Part shown: positions 55,301-64,000 of the stretch, in pieces
Numbering within the stretch: the stretch's first letter is position 1
How the letters are laid out: each line of letters opens with the position of its first letter
Source of the DNA: Pleodorina starrii
Lineage: Eukaryota; Chlorophyta; Chlorophyceae; Chlamydomonadales; Volvocaceae
Length of the DNA: 64,000 nt
Assembly (NCBI GenBank): GCA_030267565.1
Contig: BRXU01000002.1
Span: forward strand, 5,455,501 to 5,519,500
Direction: 5' to 3'
The notes under the pieces: generated by a model
Databases searched by the model: none
Seen by the model: the letters and a program-made list of their open reading frames with translations, nothing else
What the model was told of the DNA's origin: nothing
Translations under genes and position numbers: made by a program

Positions 55301-55667
55301 CCGCGCTGTTTGTGCGCGACACGGGGCGCGACGACTCGGCGCTCTTGTTGTGCGGCGTGCTGCCATCACTCTCGCTCGGAGGACCGTCGTCGCCGCTGTC
55401 GCCTTCATCGCTGTCGGTGAAGACGCACACCTCGCCGTAAGCGTAGGCTGTGTCGTCAAAGACGGAAAAGGTGGGCTTGGACTTGTCAAACTGCATGCGG
55501 ATAAGCGACGTGCGCCGGTTTCGCGAGCCGGAGCGCTCATCCACGACGCGGTTGACGTGCGCCAGCGTCGCCATGCGGCTGCCGTGCGCGATTCTTGCTC
55601 GACGAAGCACGTCTTCGGCGGAGCTGTCTTGCAGGGCCAGTTGTTTAACCTCGGGCACCGACAACAT
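52388..55667 (-). CDS. Family gene F: divergent member with a different C-terminus
   Basis: Two exons, 55667-53409 (753 codons from ATG) and 53032-52388, joined in phase 0 (CAGCAG/GTATGC; GTGTGCAG acceptor), give 967 residues. The N-terminus encodes, without a break, SSAEDVLRRARIAHGSRMAT then RRTSLIRMQFDKSK, the family's first block. GEVCVFTDSDEGDSGDD and a core-like GSALATLLASSPQPSWRP follow. The middle is Ser/Pro/Gly-rich with repeats (PNPNSPSLLIPNLSPSPSPN). The last exon has LPPPPPPPLDFSMLRPFSPG, VYAGCVLASMLRPKHAG, eight consecutive His, and Gln runs. The C-terminal helix block found in B-E is not seen here, so either a further exon is missed or the end was replaced. The RAD23 gene lies upstream, divergently transcribed. 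Confidence 0.75.
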
Positions 55668-57314
55668 TTGCTGCGCAGGTCGGTGGCAAGGGCGCGGCCC
55701 GGCAAAACCAGACGTAAGCTCTCGTTATAGGCACACAGCAACATAGTTGACAGTCGAGGCTGTGGTCAGCGCTGCGCGGCTTCGCCAGACGAATGGGCAC
55801 ACGCCGAACCTTCAACACGCCAAAACCGAGAGCCGATGCGCCTAAACTTACCATCATAACGCTTCCTGTGGAGCCCAACATCATTAAATTACAAGCCTTG
55901 AATGCAAATAGAAGGCGCGCTGCGACCTATGCAGTGCACGGCTTGAGGCGCGACGACTGCGGACAGCGGATCCTACGTTACGACCGGTTTGTTATGCTTT
56001 ATAAATGTATGGTATATTATAGCAAGGTTGAGTTCGGCAAAAGTTTTGGAGTCCAGCAGGCCCAGCAGCTAGGCATAGCTAGTAAGCAAAGAGACAGTCA
56101 AAGGCAGAACGCACAATCGCCGACAAAATCGGTCAGAGATTGTAGTAAAGAGTCTCGGTAGTAAATTACGAACGGCATTCCTCGCTTGACGCGACGGTTT
56201 CCATTGACGGTCGCTCCAACGACCCGACGGTTGGTCGTTGAGAAGTTTGGTAATGACGGAGAAGGTAATTATTAATGGCTTGAAGCCAAGCGCGCTACGA
56301 AGTACGTTGACTTCGCAAGTTATGGTCTGTCCAGTTCCTTTCATTATGTCGCGGGGTGACCTAAGTTTATGAAATTCGTATGGGGGGCGGAGTATACTGG
56401 ACGATGGTCCTTTCCCTCGGAAGGTGCCGAGCCAAATGCCGCCGAACTATTTCTGCCATCGAGCGCTATCTCTGCCATCGAGCGCTATTTCTGCCATCGA
56501 GCGCTATTTCTGCCATCGAGCGCTAAAAGACAATGTGTCACGACCGCACTGCAGGTTACATGCCAGTTCGCTGTTTAAAACTCCAGCCCCAAGAAGTGAC
56601 AGACGCTTGCGCAAAGAGCATTTGGGCAAGTCGCTTTGCAGTCTCGCGTCATGCTGTGACCCATAGATGCCGATGCAAACAGTGACCCAGATGTGCAATT
56701 CGCACCCTGAGCTGTTGACAGAGGGGGGGATGGGGTTTGACGCCGTGGGGGATTGATATCAGGATGCCGTGAAGAGTAAGCCTGGTAGATGCACTGACGA
56801 GCATTGGTAACCGTTGATTCGGGATACCCTGGCGAGTCCTGGCCCTTCCTGACCGACCCATAGTTCACAATGGTTCAACACGTTGCGACCTCCCTGGAAA
56901 CTAGACCTCCATTTTAATTTATATAAGTGAGAAGCAGTTGTAAGGAAAGATGGATAGCATGGATTATGAACGTCCATGTGGCAATTGTGATTGCCTCAGC
57001 TAAGGCACCGTGAACGATCTCGGAGCAGCAAACAACCCCGGCCACTTCTAAAACGTTATAGTACTTGATAGTATCCAGTCGTTTAGGTGTTCATATTTAG
57101 GATTAAACAAGTTCGCAAACTCCCGCTCAGAGATCTTGAACATTCAAGAGCGGCGCCTCTTGCCGAACTGTTCAAGCCGACTTGTCACTGGTCATCAGCT
57201 AAAACAAGCTGCTGATTGGCTTGCCGAAGCCAGTCCTGATATCAACTCACGTTGTCCTTGGCCCTGGTCGCTGAGGCTTTCGATAGTCGCGGAGAACAAT
57301 TCACGTCTTGAAGA
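55668..57314. other. Divergent intergenic region between gene F and RAD23
   Basis: 1.65 kb expected to hold the promoters of gene F (minus) and RAD23 (plus). A TATAAATG with nearby TATATTATA lies at about 55998-56022. Four 19-bp tandem units occur at 56447-56522. No coding region is supported. Confidence 0.5.
56447..56522. repeat. 19-bp tandem repeat, four copies
   Basis: Units CTATTTCTGCCATCGAGCG at 56447, 56466 (one base different), 56485 and 56504. The array lies about 790 bp upstream of the RAD23 start. Confidence 0.9.
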
Positions 57315-60253
57315 ATGAAGCTTACCTTTAGGACGATAGCCGGCAAGAGCTTCAATGTCGAGGCGGAGGAGAGCCTCACGATCGGGGCCCTCAAAGACAA
57401 GGTGCAAGAGACGCAGCCCGACTGCCATCGCGAGGCGATGAAGCTCGTATACAAGGGAAAGGTTCTGGATGATGGAACAACAGTTGGGGATAACCAGATT
57501 ACGGAGCAGGGCTTTATTGTCGTCTTCGTTCAGCCCAAGAAGGCGGAGGCCCCGAAGCCAGCTGCCGCTCCGGCCCCTGTAAGTTGGTGTACTACGGAAC
57601 AAGTCAATGTTCTTTGGAGCCGACTTGAGGAATGCAGTGCGCCGTCTGCAGGTTGCGACGGAGCCGGCACAGGCGGCACCCAGCGCTGTTCCTGCCGCGC
57701 AAACCCCAGCTGCTCAGGCGCCCGGTACGTCCCTCGTGTGCGACCATGGTTTAGCGACCTACATGGAATGGCTGAGAGTGTGGCCCTTGCATGCAGCCTT
57801 GGGTATGCACGTTCATTGCAAACCCCACGGTATTATCCCCCTGTGCAAACCCGACCAGAACGTTCACGCGCACCTTGCGCAAGAATCCTCCTGCCTTAGA
57901 TTGCCTGTATTGCAAAGCTTGTTTATTGTTCAATATTTTCCATGTTCAATATTTGCCATGTAATCGTTCGAGCGGGTGTTTCACTCCGCCAACTGAAGTC
58001 CTGGCCCTAACTCCCACCTTACAGCGCCAGCTCCTACACCAGCCGCGGCGCCAGCTCCCGCCCCCGCCGCGGCGGAGGCGGCGGCGCATCCCGCCGATGC
58101 CTACACGACGGCGGCTTCCGGCCTCCTGGCTGGATCGGCACTGGAGACGGCCGTCAGCAACATCTGCGAGATGGGCTTCCCGCGCGATGAGGTGAGGTGC
58201 ACGTCTTGGGCTCCTGACCTCCTCAAACCGCCCATTCCTCGGCCGCCACACCTGCACCTGCACCTGCCATTGCCCACGACGCAAGACCTCCCGAGACCAG
58301 ACCAGCTTACACAACACGGCTTTCATTGCGGACGGGGGGCCAGTCTGCGCTTCGCGACGCACCACCGGTCGGCTACACCGCATGCGCGCGTGTCTTTGCC
58401 GCTTTACGAGGTCGAACGAATGTCGTGGTGGATGCTGTGCAGGTGCTCCGGGCCATGCGCGCTGCGTTCAACAACCCCGATCGGGCTGTTGAGTACCTCA
58501 TGACCGGCATCCCGGCGAACGCCGGACCGCCGCCACCGGCCGCGCAGCCGCAGGCCGCGCCACGGCCGGCCGCCGCGGGCGCACCCCCGGCCGCACAGGT
58601 AACTTTAGAGGCGTGACTCCAGGTCGCCTGGTTTTCCCGTTTTCCCCTTTTGATTGTGCAATGGCATAGATGGGCGCCATGTTTGGGCACGGCTCCCTGC
58701 TTACTGGTCCTTGGTCGGTTTAGAGGTGCCCGGAGACCCACTCTTGCTGCTTGTGTCATTGTGTTGACATGGTGGCCTCTGGATTACCCTTTCCTGCCCA
58801 GGCCCCGGCGGCTGCGCCTGGAGCCGCGCCGGCCGCCGACGCTGGGCCGACCGCGCAGCCTTTCAATATGTTCGGCGGCCCTGCGCCCGGGGCGGCGGTC
58901 GGCGGTGGCGAGGCCAACCTGAACCCGGCTCTGGCGGCCCTGCGGGACAACCCCGCCTTCGGCATGCTGCGCGCCGCCGTGGCCCAGGATCCGCGGTCGC
59001 TGGTGCCGCTGCTGCAGGTGAGACGCGTGAAGCCGCCAAGCGAGCGAAGGCAGTCTTGAGGTTTCTGGGTCGGTGGGCATCTGTACAAATATGTCCTGAC
59101 TCCTGAGCACGACATGCCGGGAGTTACAGTCCTTTTGTCGTTGGCGTGCTTTCTTCATGTCTTCATCCTGTCGGGTGATTGTAGCCTCAATTTCGTCGGC
59201 TCGTCGATGTGGTGGGGTGCGCGGCTTGACTGCGCTTGGCGAAAGGGTGCGTGTACAGGGACGCGCCATGTGTGAGGGCACGAGGGGTTCTGTTTCACCG
59301 TTGCTGCCAGCGCTGTTGCTGCCTGCTGGCATCTGGAGTAGGCAGTGTTTCTTCGGCGGTCGGTGGGTCCGCGTGGTGCCGTGGCGGCATTCTGTTGCTT
59401 CCTCACACGTGACGTTTGCCTGGTGTGCCGTATCTGAAGCTGTCCCAATCCCCTGCTCGCCCCCCACCGCCGCCCTTCCATGCTCTCTGCATCGTTTGTT
59501 TTCTCGCTTCCGCAGCAATTGGGTCGCTCGCACCCGGAGCTGGTGCAAGTCATCAACCAGAACCAGCAGGAGTTCCTCCGCATGCTGACAGAGCCGGGCG
59601 AGGGCGAGGAGGAGGACGTGAGTGGCGCGCGGGCGGGGCCTACTGGGCTGGGTAGCTTCTGAAGGGGCTTCTGGAGGGCGTTCAGGGGCACGGGGGGAAT
59701 GTTGGTAAGGGGATGTCCTATCGCGGGGCGCAAGGGGATAGCGCCGGCGCGTTCAATTTCCTATTTTTGTGTGATGCTCAGCGCACTAGGTGTTAAAGAA
59801 CAACCCCATAAGAACCCATTAAGTGCCCAGCATACATGCGCCGGCTGTCCACGACCTAGACGAGGTGGTGGACTTTCGAGCGGAACGGCAGGAGGAGTAC
59901 GTGTCCGCCGGAATCTTCTCCGTCCGAAATCGCACATCGCCGCGCCGCGTCATGCTTGACGTCGTTTTCTGGGGCGGCGACCCAGCCGGACCCTATCAAC
60001 CCAACTCAAAACTCGAAACTCAACCCAGCTCACATCCAACTCCTTGTTCATGTTCCTTTAGGCCATGGCGGCGCTGCTGGGCGGCGGCGACGGCGGCGGC
60101 ATGGTGGTGGAGCTGAGCGAGGAGGACGAGGCGGCCATTACGCGCCTGGCCGCGCTGGGCTTTGACCGCAATGCTTGCCTGGAGGCCTACCTGGCGTGCG
60201 ACAAGAACGAGGAGATGGCGGCCAACTTCCTGGCGGAGAACATGTTCGACTGA
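57315..60253 (+). CDS. RAD23: RAD23 ubiquitin-receptor / nucleotide-excision-repair protein
   Basis: Seven exons: 57315-57578, 57652-57724, 58025-58191, 58443-58598, 58802-59017, 59516-59617 and 60062-60253. Their phases agree and give 389 residues, the usual RAD23 length. Domain order is diagnostic. A ubiquitin-like domain (1-77, [20 protein letters not shown]...[10 protein letters not shown]) docks on the proteasome. UBA1 (about 150-192, [20 protein letters not shown], split by intron 3) comes next, then the XPC/Rad4-binding domain (about 262-318, NPAFGMLR...[16 protein letters not shown]) and UBA2 (about 343-389, [20 protein letters not shown], ending AENMFD). Ala/Pro-rich linkers join them. 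In the cell the protein shuttles ubiquitinated substrates to the proteasome and stabilises the XPC damage sensor. It is convergent with the She9/Mdm33 gene. Confidence 0.96.
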
Positions 60254-61382
60254 GGCGAGACACGAGACAGGACCCATGGTTTGATGAAGGGGGCCACGTG
60301 ATGCTGCGGCCAGGCTCGGGCGCCCGGCTGGCTGGCTGGCTGAGGAGCCGGCGGATTCGGAGTGTGAAGGGGAAGTTCGCTTCACGGTATTTAGGAAGGG
60401 GCAAAAGGGAGCAATGCATCGTGTGGTTCGGTTCCGTCGTTTGTGTTGGGGTCACGTGCACGGCAGCATCGCAGAGCCGGGGGTCACGCGGGATGCCGGG
60501 AGGGGGGGTCATGCGGGGTCATGTCGCTGCGGCAGGAAGCTCATCTTCGTGTTCACTGGCAGGGCCAAGGCGAACGCGGGGCAGTGTCGTGCATTTGCGG
60601 TTTTCGAAATGCAACGCCGCAAGGCCTTGGCCTCTTGGCTATGTGTGCGTGCTGCATGTGCGTCGCCGAAATGTTTCGTTTGCTTTGTGAAGTTCTCGGG
60701 GTTACGGCGGCGCCAGTGGAGCAGTGTTGGGAGCGGGACGCCTTGGCGCAAGCCCTGGCAAAATCAAGCACCACCTCGAAATCTGGGACGTTTCGATTCC
60801 CCACAGTCGAAATTTGGCGCTATGCAGTCATTGCTTGCTTGTCGGATGCCTGCTGGCACGCGCCGCCGCGGTCGTCCGTGACAAGAAGAAACAGCCAAGA
60901 CCGTCTGTCCAGTGAGGGATTGCTGGTGGTAACGTGGCATGGCGCCGTCTGCGAGGTGCTGTCCGTCACTTGGTCGGACGTCGGCGCCGATGCGGACCTC
61001 ACACTTAACGAGAGGTCTAAAAAGTAAAGAAACAGGATCACAAGACGGCAAGAGGCGCAAGCACGCGAGCCGTCAGGTTGGGGGCGCCCTTTGGAGCCAG
61101 CCCGTGCCGAACGCCGAGCGCCTTGCGTCACCCACAGCACTTTACTGCATGGGCTCGTCGCTCGCAGCGCAACGCGCCCCGGACAATTGCATGGCCGCTG
61201 CATGGGTGTGCATGGCACCACCCAGCACAATGCATGGCTCCTGGTCACCCTTTCTGCCCGCTCCCCCCCCCCCTCGGGGCAACGCAAAGTAGTCGCCGGG
61301 GGCTCAAGTCATCAGCGTGTGCAGCCAGAGTACCGTATCGTTTCTACGGGGGCTTCTAGGGTTTCTACGGCGACTCGACTCG
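60254..61382. other. 3' intergenic region between convergent RAD23 and MDM33-like genes
   Basis: 1.13 kb containing both 3' UTRs. Open frames here have no recognisable content, and no repeat of note is seen. Confidence 0.5.
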
Positions 61383-63380
61383 CTACCTGTCCCGGAACGC
61401 CAGCAACAATCCGACGCCAAGCGCCGCACCCGCGAACGCAGAGGCAGCTGTGGTGAACTCCGGCCGAGCCGCGATTCGGTGCACCTGCTCGGCCAGCCAC
61501 AGGCGCCATGCTCGCGCCCCCGACGTCCACCCCTGCCCCTTCTCCGGCTCCAAAACCGCCGTCGAACCGCTTTGCATGCCCTCCTCGGGGCAAACGCCCT
61601 GAGGCCATGCATCCCGAGGCGACGGCAACGCGGGCGACTGCGGCGGCGGCAACGCCGACGGCTCGGCAGTCCGCAAGCCGCCGCCCTGCTCCAGCACCCC
61701 TACCAGGCCCGCTTCCATCGCTGCCACGTGCGCCCTCACTTGCCGTACTTGCTCAAGAAGCTCCGAAACCGAGTCCACGCCGGCGACTGGGATAGCCGCG
61801 CCTTCCGCCCTGTCGGCCACCGCCCCCGGCCCCGGCGCGTTCGTTACCGCCGCTGCCGTCACCGCCGCCGCTGCCGCCAGACTCGACCCCCCTGCGGCGG
61901 CGCGCTGTGGGTGCAGCGACGCTTCCAGCGACGCCAGCGACTGCCGTACATTGTTCATCTCCAGCCGCAGGACCTCCTCCACGTGGTTTCGGAGCCGCCG
62001 CGCCTTTATCGGCTCCATCACCAGGTACACCGACTGTACGGCAAAACAGGGACGATGTACGGCAACCGACCTCAACCGCCCCTGGCCTCAGCTCAATACG
62101 GCCTCCACGTACATCACCCCCACCTCCCAACTGGTGTCCAGCATCTCACCTCCAAGTTGCCGAATCCGTTTGCCGACATCGCCCCTCGCTTCCTTCTCTG
62201 CGGTTCATTTCCTTTCTGCCCTCCTGCTGCCACCACCCAACCCCCGCATCATCACCCTTCTGAAGATCTTGACACCCCGCCCCCCGCCCCTCCCGCCCCT
62301 CCCTCCCTCCCTCCCCCCTTCCCTCCGTCCCACCATGAACGACACCAGATGCAGCGCCATGAGGCCGGCAGTCCACCAGGTAGAGGCACGACGGATCTTG
62401 TCGCTCCAAAGCGTCTCGGCGCTGTAACGCTCGCGGACCGCCGCCGCCACCTGGTCGTGACACGACTCCAGCGCCTCGGCGGCCTCACCGTAGGCGGCCT
62501 GAGCACAAGGACGGGGCGGGGGGACGATGAAGACGAGCGGGGGGTGGGTGGGTGGGTGGGTGGGTGGGTGGGTGGGTGGGTGGGTGGGGAGGGGGGCAAC
62601 GGAGACCAGACCGCGGCGGCGGAAGGGAGGCGACGTGGGTGAACGGGGCAGGTAGGGGTAAGGGGGAAAACCAGGCCAAATATCGTGGTCAAGTCAAGCT
62701 GACTGGGCTGACCACGGCCCGCATACCGGCCGGCAATACCCCTTGAGAATGACATGACAAGGGGTTGGTGGCCGGGATGCCGGCCGTTGTGACGCCGGGG
62801 GCCGGGAGAGCAGGGGAGGAAGGGGGCCGGGCGCAGGCGCCCCCGCCCCCGCCTCCCCGTGGCCCCCGGCCCCCCGGGCTCTGCCCGGCCCCCGCCGCCC
62901 CCCCTCCCTACGCAGCGATTCGCCTTCCTTGCTCCCCCCCCCGGGATCTGGCCTATCCATGGATAGCAGCCCCCCTCTTTCGCCCCGCCCGCCACCGCGA
63001 TTAACAAAAACGATACCTCCCGGTATCTTCTCAGTCACTTCCCGGGCCTCCCTCCCTTGTGCCAACACACCCACCCCAATGCAATCAATTCTCGCATCGC
63101 ACTATGTCCCCTTCCCGGCCCTCCCCCCCCCTTTTCCCCCCCCTTTTCTGATTTGATACCGTTTACGGGCTCCGGCCTATACGTGGATAACCCCCCCCTT
63201 TCCCCCCAGGCCTATACGTGGATAACCCCCCCCTCCCCACCCCCCCCCCGCACCTTTGCCTGCGCCACCTCCGCCTCCAGGTGGTGCTCCTGTCGGCACA
63301 GCTCTGTGAAGCGCTCCAGGTCGGCAGCCCCCCAGCTGCTCTTGCGCTGAAGAAGGGACATCTGCTGCCGCTGCACGTCC
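61383..63380 (-). CDS. MDM33: She9/Mdm33-family inner mitochondrial membrane protein (5' part outside or not found)
   Basis: Three exons are certain: 63380-63254, 62498-62334 and 62033-61383 (stop TAG side at 61383). The first intron is phase 0 after QAK and the second phase 0 after SFM. Exon one reads RQQMSLLQRKSSWGAADLER then FTELCRQEHHLEAEVAQAK. Exon two has ERYSAETLWSDKIRRASTWW, the hallmark of the She9/Mdm33 family. The junction forms a membrane span, WWTAGLMALHLVSFM plus SVYLVM. Then come RRLRNHVEEVLRLEMNNVRQ, an Ala/Pro-rich middle and a second span near the C-terminus (ASAFAGAALGVGLLLAF) ending RDR. Yeast Mdm33 controls mitochondrial inner-membrane shape and fission. The exon at 63380 needs an upstream phase-2 exon, and none is recognisable before the right edge, so the N-terminal targeting and coiled-coil part is missing here. 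Confidence 0.88.
62541..62590. repeat. (GGGT)n microsatellite in an intron of the MDM33-like gene
   Basis: About a dozen GGGT units just upstream, in transcript order, of the acceptor at 62499; the transcribed sense strand reads CCCA. Confidence 0.85.
63160..63232 (-). repeat. Inverted copy of the dispersed repeat, partly duplicated
   Basis: CGTTTACGGGCTCCGGCCTA then TACGTGGATAACCCC is the reverse complement of 63801-63840. A 35-bp-spaced second copy of GGCCTATACGTGGATAACCC follows at 63209. Confidence 0.75.
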
Positions 63381-64000
63381 CTGCTAGGGGGCGAGGGGGG
63401 GGGCGCCCGAGGTTGCGAGGCCGGGGGCCGGGGGGCCAGGGGGTGGGGCGGGGCGGGTGCAGCGGGGTAGGGTGGGTGGGTGGGTTAGTCGTCACGGCTC
63501 GGCCTCGCTTCCGTGTCCTCTGTACACCGTCTGAACACGAAGGGGCAAAAAGAAGATACCGCAGCGGAGACGGAGACGGCGTCCAGGCGAAGGGGCGTCC
63601 AGGGCGACATCTGACATGCGGTGGTGAACTGATACGAGTTGGAGCAGCCAACGAAAAGGGGGCGGGGAAGGGGCCTGCATAGCGCCAATGCAGGCGGGAG
63701 CCCGGGGTCGCCGCCGCACCCGCAAGCGCAATGGGCGGGAGAGGGGGCTGGTCGGCGCACGGGTGCCCCGAGGGGGAAGCTCCCGGGGTCGAAGGGGCGG
63801 CGAGGGGGTATCCACGTATAGGCCGGAGCCCGTAAACAGTAAAGTGCCAGAAGGGGCTAGTGCGTGGGTGTTCGAGAGCTGCGGGCAGTGGGCAGTGGGC
63901 AGCGGGCGGAAGTCCGGCAGCGCCAGCCCCGTTGACAACAGCGCGTGGCTCCGGAAAGGGACGAGCTGTCAGGGGGGCGCAGAGCACTGAGGCACGAGGC
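63381..64000. other. Right-edge region, probable intron or upstream part of the MDM33-like gene
   Basis: G-rich sequence with GGGT runs (63470-63485) and one copy of the dispersed repeat. I see no further exon of the She9/Mdm33 protein here. The long minus-strand open frame is Pro/Arg-biased and rejected. Confidence 0.4.
63801..63840 (+). repeat. Copy of the dispersed repeat
   Basis: GCGAGGGGGTATCCACGTAT then AGGCCGGAGCCCGTAAACAG. It is the inverted partner of 63160-63193 and related to 2645-2715. Confidence 0.75.

Noticed and set aside
59823..59960. Open stretch [20 protein letters not shown] inside RAD23 intron 6
   Set aside because: Has a possible AG acceptor before it but no good in-phase donor, and the known RAD23 order (XPC-binding domain then UBA2) needs nothing between; kept as intron.

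Overview
The window looks like nuclear DNA of a volvocine or related chlamydomonadalean green alga. The sequence is GC-rich. Exons carry very long runs of Ala, Gly, Ser, Pro and Gln, introns are short with GT-AG ends, and CGGTAC/GTACCG words and G-rich microsatellites are scattered between genes. This placement is an inference from composition and gene style; no marker gene was searched.

Layout from left to right. (1) 2-1315 (+) is the 3' end of a low-complexity protein that enters from the left edge. (2) Five paralogous genes, here called B to F, all lie on the minus strand: B 4659-8784, C 29426-33637, D 38891-42058, E 45098-48617 and F 52388-55667. Each encodes a roughly 950-1110 residue, mostly disordered protein. 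They share an N-terminal 'AEDVL...R..N' block, a short '(I/M)QY/F' motif and a 'PGL.SA.S...PQP' core, and one intron in phase 0 precedes the last exon. B, C, D and E also share a C-terminal amphipathic block. I do not recognise this family, and it is the best candidate here for something undescribed. (3) Between B and C sit two mobile-element features. One is a very young Ty3/gypsy chromovirus (9863-17032) with identical 374-bp LTRs, a 5-bp target duplication and an adenine-methylase-like segment upstream of the protease. The other is a six-exon Mutator-like transposase gene (18535-24710) with two SWIM zinc fingers, whose expected catalytic Glu appears to be Gly. (4) On the right, RAD23 (57315-60253, +, seven exons, UBL-UBA-XPCB-UBA) is convergent with a She9/Mdm33-family inner mitochondrial membrane protein (61383-63380, -, 5' end beyond the window).

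The long gaps between genes (24.7-29.4, 33.6-38.9, 42.1-45.1 and 48.6-52.4 kb) hold no convincing genes. They contain microsatellites, perfect inverted repeats, a dispersed repeat, and a fragment carrying the universally conserved sarcin-ricin loop of large-subunit rRNA, probably a nuclear copy of a fragmented mitochondrial rRNA.

Gene models were built by hand. Exon boundaries were accepted when donor, acceptor and reading phase all agreed. The RAD23, MULE, She9 and family models each give one uninterrupted frame. The exact first exons of the family genes, especially D and F, are the least certain part.
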